This document shows, piece after piece, positions 50,636 through 58,503 of a stretch of DNA of 64,000 bases. The stretch's first letter is position 1. Each line of letters opens with the position of its first letter. The position numbers were made by a program, and so were the translations under genes. This DNA is from Zoogloea dura. Its GTDB lineage: Bacteria > Pseudomonadota > Gammaproteobacteria > Burkholderiales > Rhodocyclaceae. The stretch is taken from positions 21,598 through 85,597 of the forward strand of contig NZ_JABBGA010000023.1 in the NCBI RefSeq assembly GCF_012927165.1. Reading direction: 5' to 3'. Below the pieces are notes generated by a model, which worked only from the letters and a program-made list of their open reading frames with translations, was not told where the DNA came from and searched no databases.

Positions 50636-52357
50636 TCAGGCGCCCCGGGCGATGTGGTGGGCGGCGATGTAGCCGAAGGTCATGGCCGGGCCCAGGGTGC
50701 CGCCGGCCCCCGGATAGGCGGTGCCCATCACCGAGGCCGAGGTGTTGCCGATGGCGTAGAGGCCGGGGATCGGGCTGCCGTCGGCGCGGATCACCTGGGC
50801 GTCGGCATTGGTCAGCAGGCCGCCCTTGGTGCCGATGTCGCCGGCGTCCAGGCGCATGGCGTAGAAGGGCCCCTTGGCGATGGGTGCCAGGCAGGGGTTG
50901 GGCTTGACGTTCACATCGCCGTAGTAGCGGTCGAAGGCATTGCCGCCGCGGGCAAAGTCCGCGTCGATGCCGGTCCGGGCGTAGTCGTTCATCGAGTCGA
51001 CGGTGGCGGCCAGGCCGGCGGCATCCACACCGATCTGTTCGGCGAGCCCGGCCAGGCTGTCGGCCTTCCAGTACACGCTGCCGAGCCACTCCTTGCGCAA
51101 CCGGCTGTCGGGCATCACCTGCCCGGGCATCAGCGGCCCCATGGCGTAGTTGAAGCGGAAATGGGCATCGAAGATCACCCAGGCCGGAATGGAACGGCCG
51201 CCGGTGGCCGCGTTGTCCTTGTACATGCTGTCCACGAACTCCAGGTAGGGCGCCGCCTCATTGACGAAGCGCCGGCCCAGGCCGTTGACCACGATGGCCC
51301 CCGGAAAGGCCCGCTCGGCGAACACGCCACGCGGCTTCTCCTCCTTCGGCACGGCGATGGTCGGCGCCCACCAGCACCATTCCAGCAGGTCGGTGGCCGC
51401 CCCGGCCGCCTGGCCGGCGAGCAGCGCCGCGCCGGTGTTGCAACCCGGTGGCGTGGCGCTCCAGCCGGCGCGGGTCGGGCCGGGCAGATACTTCTCCCGC
51501 AGTTGCTGGTTCTGCTCGAAACCGCCGGCACCGAAGATCACCGCCTTGCGGGCCGTCAGGGTACGGCGCACGCCGCCCTGGTCCACCACGATGCCGCTCA
51601 CCTTGCCCCCCTCCCTGCCGCCCTCCAGCACCAGCTCCTGGAAATCGGTCTTCAACCACAGGGGCACCTTGCGGTCCATCAGCGAGCGGCGCAGGGCGCA
51701 TACGAGGGCGCTGCCCAGGCCGGCACGGCGGTCCATGCGGGTCTTGCGGCGCCAGCGCAGGTCCAGCTGATAGCGCAGCATCAGGCCCATGATCTTGAAA
51801 CGCCAGCCGCGCTCCCTGGCCATGGCCTTGTGGGCATCGCGGGCGGTCCACGCAATGCGGCCCATCAGCAGGGTGGAAGGAGAGGGACTGCGCAGGTTGT
51901 TCAGCTCGTCGCCGAGCAGGCTGGTGTCGAACAGCTCCGGATCCAGGCTGCGCCCCCCCGGCAGGGCGCCAGGCAGGTGCTGGTAGTAGTCCGGGTACTT
52001 GTGGGCCACCGCGTAGCGCACCCGGGACTTCTTCTCCAGGTAGTGGATCATCTTCGGCGCGTGCTCCAGGTAGGCCAGCAGGCGGCGCTCGTCCACCCGG
52101 CCGGCGGTGGCGGCACGCAGATAGGTCAGGGCCTGGTCGTGGCTGTCCCGCCCGCCGATGCGCTTGAAATAGTGGTTGTTGGGGATCCAGATCCCTCCGC
52201 CGGAGATGGCCGAGGTGCCTCCGAACTTGTCGCTCTTCTCCACCACCAGCACTGACAGGCCCTGGTCGGCGGCAGTCACCGCCGCGGTCATGGCACCTGC
52301 GCCGGAGCCCACGACGATGACGTCGAAGGCGGTCTGGGACTGATCTTGTGCGCTCAC
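50636..52357 (-). CDS. kstD: 3-ketosteroid Delta1-dehydrogenase
   Basis: 573 residues from the GTG at 52357. FAD motif VIVVGSGAGAMTAA at the N-terminus, SAISGGGIWIPNN, and the C-terminal PGAGGTLGPAMTFGYIAAHHI are hallmarks of KstD; the conserved Tyr of the GYIAA segment is present. An in-frame ATG at 52417 would give 593 residues, but it lies inside the regulon element; from the GTG the element ends 57 bp upstream, as at other genes, with GAGG 5 nt before it. Introduces the C1-C2 double bond. First gene of the operon with HSD and the CoA ligase. Confidence 0.92.
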   Translation of the reverse strand: MSAQDQSQTAFDVIVVGSGAGAMTAAVTAADQGLSVLVVEKSDKFGGTSAISGGGIWIPNNHYFKRIGGRDSHDQALTYLRAATAGRVDERRLLAYLEHAPKMIHYLEKKSRVRYAVAHKYPDYYQHLPGALPGGRSLDPELFDTSLLGDELNNLRSPSPSTLLMGRIAWTARDAHKAMARERGWRFKIMGLMLRYQLDLRWRRKTRMDRRAGLGSALVCALRRSLMDRKVPLWLKTDFQELVLEGGREGGKVSGIVVDQGGVRRTLTARKAVIFGAGGFEQNQQLREKYLPGPTRAGWSATPPGCNTGAALLAGQAAGAATDLLEWCWWAPTIAVPKEEKPRGVFAERAFPGAIVVNGLGRRFVNEAAPYLEFVDSMYKDNAATGGRSIPAWVIFDAHFRFNYAMGPLMPGQVMPDSRLRKEWLGSVYWKADSLAGLAEQIGVDAAGLAATVDSMNDYARTGIDADFARGGNAFDRYYGDVNVKPNPCLAPIAKGPFYAMRLDAGDIGTKGGLLTNADAQVIRADGSPIPGLYAIGNTSASVMGTAYPGAGGTLGPAMTFGYIAAHHIARGA

Positions 52358-52414
52358 ACTGGCCTCGCTGAAATGGATGTCGGCCCCGATATTCCCGCGG
52401 GTATCCGTGGCGGC

Positions 52415-52433
52415 CATCGTCAAAGCGGACTAG
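52415..52433 (-). promoter_or_regulatory. Steroid-regulon element, copy 11 (upstream of kstD)
   Basis: Reads CTAGTC-CGCTT-TGACGATG toward kstD; one mismatch. It would overlap an ATG start at 52417, which favours the downstream GTG start. Confidence 0.7.
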
Positions 52434-52463
52434 CCCGAACCAGCCATGAGGCCGCGGCCCGGC

Positions 52464-52482
52464 TTAGTCCGATCGGCCGATG
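52464..52482 (+). promoter_or_regulatory. Steroid-regulon element, copy 12 (toward the Delta4-KSTD, 715 bp away)
   Basis: Reads TTAGTC-CGATC-GGCCGATG on the plus strand; one mismatch. The next plus-strand gene is at 53198; the intervening DNA is the long palindrome. Confidence 0.65.
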
Positions 52483-52538
52483 CGGGGTGGGCGGGGGGGA
52501 TTGATGATTTGGGGAGATGGTTGTTGTTTGTTTGTGCC

Positions 52539-53155
52539 TTTGCTGGGCGGCGTTCCGTTGTTTTGCGTTGAATTGGCCGGGATTTCGCCCCGGCGGGCGA
52601 CCCCTTTCTTTGCGTCGCCAAAGAAAGGGGGAAAGAAAGGCGACCCGGCTTCCCCGGTCGTCCGCTGCGCGAACGACTCCCCTGCGCTGCTCGCATCGGG
52701 CGGCCGGCGCGGAACTCGTCGGCTGCGCCTCCTCAAACAGCCGCGCCGGAAAGCCCCGCCCGCTGCTGCGCTGCTCGGCGGGTCAGAACGGGCTTTTACC
52801 GGGCACCGAGCCTCTGCGGAAAGGCCGGTGGATGCGGGACGTTGGGGTTTGCTTTTCCCCTGAAAGCCAACCCGTGCTTCAGCAAACGCGCGGTGTTTGC
52901 GAAAAGCCCGTTCCGACCCGCCGAGCAGCGGAACGGCAGGCGGGGTAGTCCGGCGCGGCTGTCTGAGCCCGAAGGGCGAGTTCCGCGCCGGCCGCCTGCC
53001 GTGAGCAGCGCAGGGCAGTCATTCGCGCAAGCGAATGACCGGGGAGGCGGGTCGCCTTTCTTGCTTACTTCTTTGGCGAAGCAAAGAAGTGAGTCGCCCG
53101 CCGGGGCGAAATCCCGGCCAATCCAACGCGGAAAAAAGGAAAGCCGCCCAGTAAA
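52539..53155. repeat. ~620-bp imperfect palindrome (long inverted repeat), non-coding
   Basis: The sequence from TTTGCTGGGCGGC (52539) inward is repeated inverted from the other end (GCCGCCCAGTAAA, ending 53155). The arms, roughly 52539-52800 and 52895-53155, match over most of their length, including TTGGCCGGGATTTCGCCCC and GCGCGGAACTCG. Each arm also has its own hairpin: 52601-52630 (12-bp stem CCCCTTTCTTTG) and 53068-53090 (9-bp stem). No transposase frame is present; open frames here show no protein-like pattern. I recall similar GC-rich palindromes with TTTCTTTGG hairpins as dispersed repeats in proteobacteria. This fills the whole kstD/Delta4-KSTD intergenic region. Confidence 0.8.
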
Positions 53156-53197
53156 GCCCCCCACAAACCCAACCCCATTAAATCCCCGGAGACCCCC

Positions 53198-54670
53198 ATG
53201 CCCCACCCTCACCGCTTCAGCCCCGCCCGCCCCTGCTTCATCAAGGATGTCCCCCACTGGGACCTGGACACCGATGTACTCGTCATCGGCTTCGGTGCCG
53301 CCGGAGCCTGCGCCGCCATCGAGGCGCGCCAGGCCGGTGCCCGGGTGCGGGTGCTGGAGGTGGCGTCGGCCGGCGGTGGCAGCGCATCCTGGTCCGGCGG
53401 TGAGGTGTATGTGGGCGGCAGCGGCGGTACCAGCGTGCAGCGTGCCAACGGCTTCGAGGACAGCACCGAGGATCTGGCCACCTACCTGATGATGGCCGGC
53501 GGGCCAGGTGCCGACAGCGAGCGGGTGCAGGCCTATGCCCGGGGCGCCGAAGCCCACTTTCGCTGGCTGCAGGACCAGGGCGTACCCTTCAAGGGCAGCT
53601 ATCTGCCAGGCAAGTGGATCGAACCCACCAGCGACGACACCCTGCTGTGGTCCGGCAGCGAGCAGGCCTGGCCCTTCCGCGACAAGGCGCGTCCGGCCCC
53701 CCGCGGGCATACCGCCCAGTTCAAGGGCTGGGGCGGCGGCAAGGTGCTGATGGAGAAGCTGTGCGCCCGCGCTGCCGAGCTGGGGGCCGAGGTACACACC
53801 GACAGCCGCGCCCTGACCCTGGTCCTGGATGAGGCGCACGCGGTGGTCGGCGTGGTGGCGCGCATGGACGGCACGGAGAAATTCATCCGGGCGCACAAGG
53901 GGGTGATCCTGTGCGCCGGTGGCTTCATCCTCAACAAGGACATGCTGGCCCGCTTCACCCCCGGCGCGCTGGCCTGCAACAAGGAGGTCTCCGGCGGCAA
54001 CGACGACGGCTCGGGCATCCGCATGGGCATGGCGGTGGGCGGCGCAGCCATCCACATGGACCAGTTCTTCGCCACGGTGCCCTTCTTCCCGCCGGCCTCC
54101 CTGGTCAAGGGCATCTTCATCAACGGGCGCGGCGAACGCTTCATCAACGAGGACGCCTATCACGGCCGGGTTGCCCATTACGTGCTGCGCCAGCCGGAGG
54201 GCAAGGCCTGGCTGCTGGTGGACAACGAGATCTTCGGCCGGCCGGTGATCAAGCCGGACGTCACCGTCGCCGCCGTCGGCGAAACCTGGGAAGAGGTGGA
54301 AGAAGAGCTGGGGCTGCCGCCCGGCAGCCTGGTGCATACCGTCAAGACCTTCAACGAGCAGGCCGAAGCCGGTCGCGACCCGCTCTTCCACAAGGCCGCC
54401 GACTGGCTGCGCCCGCTCACCCAGGCGCCCTTCGCCGCCATCAGCTACTGCAGCGCCGACCTGGAGGCCCACGCCTTCACCCTCGGCGGCCTCGCCACCC
54501 GCCCTGGCGGCGAAGTGCTGGACGGCGACGGCCAGCCCATCCCCGGCCTCTTCGCCGCCGGCCGCTGCGCCTGCGGCCTGCCCCGCTGGGGCGAGGGCTA
54601 CAGCTCCGGGCTGTCGCTGGGGGACTCCACCTTCTTCGGGCGCATGGCCGGGCGAACGGCCGCGGGCTGA
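53198..54670 (+). CDS. 3-ketosteroid Delta4(5alpha)-dehydrogenase-like flavoprotein
   Basis: 490 residues. FAD motif DVLVIGFGAAGACAAIEA (about 26-43), then SWSGGEVYVGGSGG, VPFKGSYLPGKW, PAPRGHTAQFKGWGG and LPRWGEGYSSGLSLGDSTFFGR. Length and segment order fit the Delta4-(5alpha)-KSTD group (about 490 aa), distinct from kstD; it should desaturate the C4-C5 bond of 5alpha-3-ketosteroids. Fumarate-reductase-like flavoproteins are the alternative. Convergent with the FadE gene downstream; a terminator follows. Confidence 0.85.
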   Translation: MPHPHRFSPARPCFIKDVPHWDLDTDVLVIGFGAAGACAAIEARQAGARVRVLEVASAGGGSASWSGGEVYVGGSGGTSVQRANGFEDSTEDLATYLMMAGGPGADSERVQAYARGAEAHFRWLQDQGVPFKGSYLPGKWIEPTSDDTLLWSGSEQAWPFRDKARPAPRGHTAQFKGWGGGKVLMEKLCARAAELGAEVHTDSRALTLVLDEAHAVVGVVARMDGTEKFIRAHKGVILCAGGFILNKDMLARFTPGALACNKEVSGGNDDGSGIRMGMAVGGAAIHMDQFFATVPFFPPASLVKGIFINGRGERFINEDAYHGRVAHYVLRQPEGKAWLLVDNEIFGRPVIKPDVTVAAVGETWEEVEEELGLPPGSLVHTVKTFNEQAEAGRDPLFHKAADWLRPLTQAPFAAISYCSADLEAHAFTLGGLATRPGGEVLDGDGQPIPGLFAAGRCACGLPRWGEGYSSGLSLGDSTFFGRMAGRTAAG

Positions 54671-54678
54671 AAAGCCCC

Positions 54679-54713
54679 GGGGCACGGTGCTTGAGCACCG
54701 CGCCCCTTTCTTT
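54679..54713 (+). terminator. Rho-independent terminator after the Delta4-KSTD-like gene
   Basis: Stem GGGGCACGGTGC / GCACCGCGCCCC with TTGA loop and one mismatch, followed by TTTCTTT. It starts 8 bp after the stop codon. Confidence 0.85.
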
Positions 54714-54722
54714 CACCCTCCA

Positions 54723-55880
54723 TCACCCCCTAGGCATGCCGAGGCCACGCTCGGCGATCAGGTTGAGCTGGATCTCATTGGTGCCGGCATAGATGGTGTC
54801 GGCGCGGGAGAAGAAGAACACCTGCTGCAGGCGCCGCAGGGGGTCGTTGTCGGCCTGCAGGTCGCCGGCGGTGCCCATCACGTCCATGGCCAGCTCACCC
54901 AGGCTGCGGTGCCAGTTGGACCAGGCGTACTTGTACACCAGGGCCTCCGGGCCCACGCCCGACTCACCCCGGGCGAAGATGCGCAAGGCGTTGGCGCGCA
55001 GGGTGCGCAGGCCGATCCAGGCCTCGGCGATGCGCCGGCGGAGGGCCGGGTCGTGGTCCACCCCGGCGGCGCGGGCGGCGTCCACCAGCAGCTGGAGCTC
55101 GTGGCTGAAATGCATCTGCTGACCGAGGGTGGACAGGCCCCGTTCGTAGCCGAGCAGGGCCATCGCCACCTTCCAGCCGTCGCCTGGGGCGCCGACGATG
55201 CAGTCGGCGGCAGTGCGGGCGTCATCGAAGAAAACCTCGTTGAACTCCGCCTCGCCGGTCATCTGGCGGATCGGGCGGATCTCCACGCCGGGCTGGGCCA
55301 GCGGCACCAGCAGGAAGCTCAGGCCTTCGCGGCCGACGCTGCCCGGCGTACTGCGGGCAATCACGAAGATCCACTCGGAATCATGGGCCAGGGAAGTCCA
55401 CACCTTCTGGCCCTGCAGGTGCCACTCGCCATTCTCGAGCCAGCAGCGGCTGCGGATGGCGGCCAGGTCGGAGCCGGCGCCGGGTTCGGAATAGCCCTGG
55501 CACCAGAAAGTCCGGCCTTCGCGGATGCCGGGCAGGAAGCGCTGCTGCTGGGCCGGCGTGCCGAGGTCGATCAGGGTCGGGGCGAGCAGGGTCTCACCGA
55601 TGTGGCCCATGCGGCCGGGGCCGCCGGCCCTGGCGTATTCCTCGTGGAAGGCCACCTGCAGGGATACCGGCAGTTCGCGCCCGCCATGGGCGCGGGGCCA
55701 GCCCAGGCCGATCCAGCCGCCGGAGGCCATCACCTGCTCCCACTCCCGGCGCAGCTCCGGGTGGGCCGTCTCGTCCCCCGGGCCGCCGCGGTGGCGCAGC
55801 ACCTCGAAGCGGCCAACCAGGTGGCGCGCCATCCAGTCGGCCACCTCGGCGCGGAAGGTCTTTTCGTCAATCTCACTCAT
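54723..55880 (-). CDS. Acyl-CoA dehydrogenase, catalytic (alpha-like) subunit
   Basis: 385 residues; start at MSEIDEKTFR (55880), which overlaps the upstream gene by 8 bp. FWCQGYSEPGAGSD (about 125-138), LLGYERG with Glu247 in helix G, and YAGTNEIQLNLIAERGLG at the C-terminus. Paired with the beta-like FadE encoded just upstream. In the operon with a Sad-like aldehyde dehydrogenase this pair is a candidate for the C5 (C24) side-chain acyl-CoA dehydrogenase of bile acids. Confidence 0.9.
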   Translation of the reverse strand: MSEIDEKTFRAEVADWMARHLVGRFEVLRHRGGPGDETAHPELRREWEQVMASGGWIGLGWPRAHGGRELPVSLQVAFHEEYARAGGPGRMGHIGETLLAPTLIDLGTPAQQQRFLPGIREGRTFWCQGYSEPGAGSDLAAIRSRCWLENGEWHLQGQKVWTSLAHDSEWIFVIARSTPGSVGREGLSFLLVPLAQPGVEIRPIRQMTGEAEFNEVFFDDARTAADCIVGAPGDGWKVAMALLGYERGLSTLGQQMHFSHELQLLVDAARAAGVDHDPALRRRIAEAWIGLRTLRANALRIFARGESGVGPEALVYKYAWSNWHRSLGELAMDVMGTAGDLQADNDPLRRLQQVFFFSRADTIYAGTNEIQLNLIAERGLGMPRG

Positions 55881-57000
55881 GTTCTTCCCTCCGGCCGAAC
55901 AGGGCGTCGGCCACGGCATCGCGCCACGCGTCGGGCGTGCCGAACCACTGGCCGCCCCACTGGGCGCGCTTGAAATGAAGCTGGGGGTCGTATTCCCAGG
56001 TGAAGCCCACGCCGCCATGCAGCTGGATCGCCTCGGCCGCGCAGAAGCGGTAGGCCCCGGCAGCCTGCACCCGGGCCACCGCGACCTCCTCGAGGGCGAG
56101 GGCGCCTTCCAGCCCCGGGCAGGCCGCCAGGGCGCCGGCGAGGGCCGAACGGGCACCCTCCAGCTTCACCATCATCTCGGCGCAGCGGTGCTTGACGGCC
56201 TGGAAGCTGGCCACAGGGCGGCCGAACTGCTGGCGCTCCCGGGTGTAGGCCACGGTCAGCTCGATGCAGCGGGCCGCGCCGCCCACCTGCTCGGCGGCCA
56301 GCAGCAGGGCGGTGACGGCCAGCGCGGCGGAAAGCCCTGCGTCCACCGTGCCGGGCGCATCGAGGCGGGCCTCGGCGGCGAGGCGCACCCCGTCCAGCGT
56401 CCAGCAGGCCTGGGGACGGCTCAGGTCCCAGGCCGGCAGCGGACGGCGGCTGACTCCCTGGCTGTCGGCAGGCAGTTCGAACAAGCCCATGCCGCCCTCC
56501 TCCAGGCGCGCCACCACGAAAGCCAGGTCCGCCGTGTCGCCGTCGAGCACCTGGGCGGCCGTGCCGTCCAGGACCCAGCCGGCGCCGTCGCAGCGGGCAC
56601 GGATCTCCAGCCCTGCGGCGTCGACGAAGGGCGACAGGCCAGGGCCGGCGATCACCGTACTGATCAGGCGCCCCTCCGCCAGCGCCGGCAGCAGGCGCTG
56701 GCAGGCCACCTCGGTGGCGCAGCGCAGCAGCAGCGGGTGGCTCAGGGCCACGCCGGAGAACAAGGGCGAGCGGGTGAGCTGGCGGCCGCTTTCCTCCAGC
56801 AGCACCGCGGCCTCGGCCAGGCCGAGGCCCAGGCCGCCGCAGGCCTCCGGTACGATCACCGCCGGCCAGCCCAGCCCGGCGATGCCCTGCCACAGGGCCA
56901 TGTCCCCATCCCGGCCATCCCGGGCATTGGCGTGGCCTGCCAGATAGGCGGCGGCCGTGTCCCGGAGGGCCTGCTGTTCCTCGGTGATCACCGCACTCAT
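55873..57000 (-). CDS. Acyl-CoA dehydrogenase, partner (beta-like) subunit
   Basis: 375 residues from MSAVITEEQQ (57000), whose ATG overlaps the ALDH stop as ATGA. The FadE fold is shown by RQQFGRPVASFQAVKH and LHGGVGFTWEYDPQLHFKR, but helix G (LAVTALLLAAEQVGG) lacks the ER catalytic motif. It overlaps the next, catalytic FadE by 8 bp, so the two subunits are clearly coupled. Context suggests side-chain oxidation of a steroid CoA ester. Confidence 0.88.
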   Translation of the reverse strand: MSAVITEEQQALRDTAAAYLAGHANARDGRDGDMALWQGIAGLGWPAVIVPEACGGLGLGLAEAAVLLEESGRQLTRSPLFSGVALSHPLLLRCATEVACQRLLPALAEGRLISTVIAGPGLSPFVDAAGLEIRARCDGAGWVLDGTAAQVLDGDTADLAFVVARLEEGGMGLFELPADSQGVSRRPLPAWDLSRPQACWTLDGVRLAAEARLDAPGTVDAGLSAALAVTALLLAAEQVGGAARCIELTVAYTRERQQFGRPVASFQAVKHRCAEMMVKLEGARSALAGALAACPGLEGALALEEVAVARVQAAGAYRFCAAEAIQLHGGVGFTWEYDPQLHFKRAQWGGQWFGTPDAWRDAVADALFGRREEHE

Positions 57001-58421
57001 GGGCTTACCTGCGCTTCCATGGCCGCCAGGAAGTGCTCGCCGTAAGGCGGGAGCATGCCCCACTCGCGGCGCGGGTCGTAGGCGGGGGCCTTGAACACGG
57101 TGCGCACATGGCTGAACTCGATGAAGCCTTCGCGCCCGTGGTAGTGGCCCATGCCGGAGGCGCCGACACCGCCGAAGGGCGCGTCGTGCATCGCCGCGTG
57201 GAACATCGCCTCGTTGAGGGTGACCCCGCCGGACAGGGTGTGATCGAGCACCCGCTGCTGCTCGGCGGCGTCTTCTCCGAAGTAGTACAAGGCCAGGGGG
57301 CGCGGGCGACTGTTGATGTCCTCGATGGCCTCGCCGATGTCTCCATAGCTGCGGATCACCACGGCCGGGCCAAAGATCTCCTCCTGCAGGATGCGTGCAT
57401 CGGCGGGCGGGTCGACGACGATGCGCAGCGGGCAGCGCCGGCCGGCCGGCAGTTCGGCCGGGGTGGACTCGACCCGGGCGCCGCGCGCAACGGCATCGGC
57501 CAGGCAGGCTTCGATGCGGGCCAGGTGGCGATCATTCACCACGGCGGTCAGGTCGACATTGCCGGCCACCGTGGGAAAGAGGCTGGCGAAGGCCGCCTTG
57601 AGGGCCGCCACGAAGGCCTCGCGCTGCTCGGTGGCCACGTAGACCACGTCCGGATTGACGCACAGCTGGCCGGCGTTGGCACCCTTGGCGGCGGCGATGC
57701 GGAAGGCGGTGGTGGTCAGGTCGGCGCTGCGCCCGATCAGGGTCGGCGACTTGCCGCCCAGCTCCAGGGTGACGGGCACCAGGTTGGCCGCGGCGTTGCG
57801 CATGACGGCCTTGCCGACCTCGGTGCTGCCGGTGAACACCAGGTGGTCGAAGGGCTGGGCGCAGAAGGCCGCCCCCATGTCGGGCCCGCCGGTGACCACG
57901 GCCACCTCCAGCGGGTCGAACAGGTCGGCCACCGCCTCGGCCACCACCGCGGCGGTGCGCGGCACGATCTCGGAAGGCTTCAGGATGGCCCGGTTGCCGG
58001 CCGCCAGCGCATAGGCCAGCGGTGCGAAGAGGGTGAACAGGGGGGCGTTCCAGGTACCGATGATGCCCACCGAGCCCTTGGGCTGGTACTGCACCCAGGC
58101 CTCGGCACCGAACTGGTCGTAGGGCATGAAGGGCTGGCGCTTGTCGACGGCCATCCACGGCTCGAAGTGATCGCGGGCGTGTTTGAGGGAGGCCAGCGAG
58201 CCCAACACGTCGTTCATCAGGGAGAAGCCCGGGTGGCGCCCGCCGAAGTCCTCGTCCATCGCCGCGACGAGGGGCTTGTGGTACTTGACCAGCAGGTCGA
58301 TGGCGGTCTGGATGCGGCGACGGCGGGTCGCCGCGTCCACGGCACCGGCGGCGCGAAAGGCCTGCTGCTGGGCCGCGAGGCATGAAGCCAGCTGGGCGGG
58401 GGTGTGGTCGTGTGTGTTCAT
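56997..58421 (-). CDS. Aldehyde dehydrogenase, coniferyl-aldehyde type; steroid aldehyde dehydrogenase candidate
   Basis: 474 residues. Catalytic Cys in KGANAGQLCVNPD, general-base Glu in LELGGKSP, NAD-binding FTGSTEVGK, and IIGTWNAPLF. The coniferyl-aldehyde-dehydrogenase subgroup includes Sad, the enzyme that oxidises the C22 aldehyde made when a C5 bile-acid side chain is cut by aldolase. Operon with a FadE pair supports this: the aldehyde product would be oxidised and re-activated for a second round. Alternative: a general aldehyde detoxification enzyme. No regulon element is visible upstream. Confidence 0.85.
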   Translation of the reverse strand: MNTHDHTPAQLASCLAAQQQAFRAAGAVDAATRRRRIQTAIDLLVKYHKPLVAAMDEDFGGRHPGFSLMNDVLGSLASLKHARDHFEPWMAVDKRQPFMPYDQFGAEAWVQYQPKGSVGIIGTWNAPLFTLFAPLAYALAAGNRAILKPSEIVPRTAAVVAEAVADLFDPLEVAVVTGGPDMGAAFCAQPFDHLVFTGSTEVGKAVMRNAAANLVPVTLELGGKSPTLIGRSADLTTTAFRIAAAKGANAGQLCVNPDVVYVATEQREAFVAALKAAFASLFPTVAGNVDLTAVVNDRHLARIEACLADAVARGARVESTPAELPAGRRCPLRIVVDPPADARILQEEIFGPAVVIRSYGDIGEAIEDINSRPRPLALYYFGEDAAEQQRVLDHTLSGGVTLNEAMFHAAMHDAPFGGVGASGMGHYHGREGFIEFSHVRTVFKAPAYDPRREWGMLPPYGEHFLAAMEAQVSP

Positions 58422-58473
58422 GGTCTCCGGATCACCTCTGTGGGGTATTGGGGAAAGTATGGGGGAAGGATGG

Positions 58474-58503
58474 AAAAAGGACGGCCCCGGCTAACCGAGC
58501 CGG
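58474..58503 (-). terminator. Probable terminator at the end of the chemoreceptor gene
   Basis: Perfect 6-bp stem CCGGCT/AGCCGG overlapping the stop codon, followed on the minus strand by TTTTT 8 nt later. Weak but well placed. Confidence 0.45.

Noticed and set aside
52539..53155. Insertion sequence or transposon
   Set aside because: The palindrome has no transposase frame and I see no target-site duplication; it is reported as a non-coding repeat only.
52796..54685. Minus-strand frame across the palindrome and the Delta4-KSTD gene
   Set aside because: It is antisense to a clear FAD enzyme and runs through the inverted repeat; no protein family signal.
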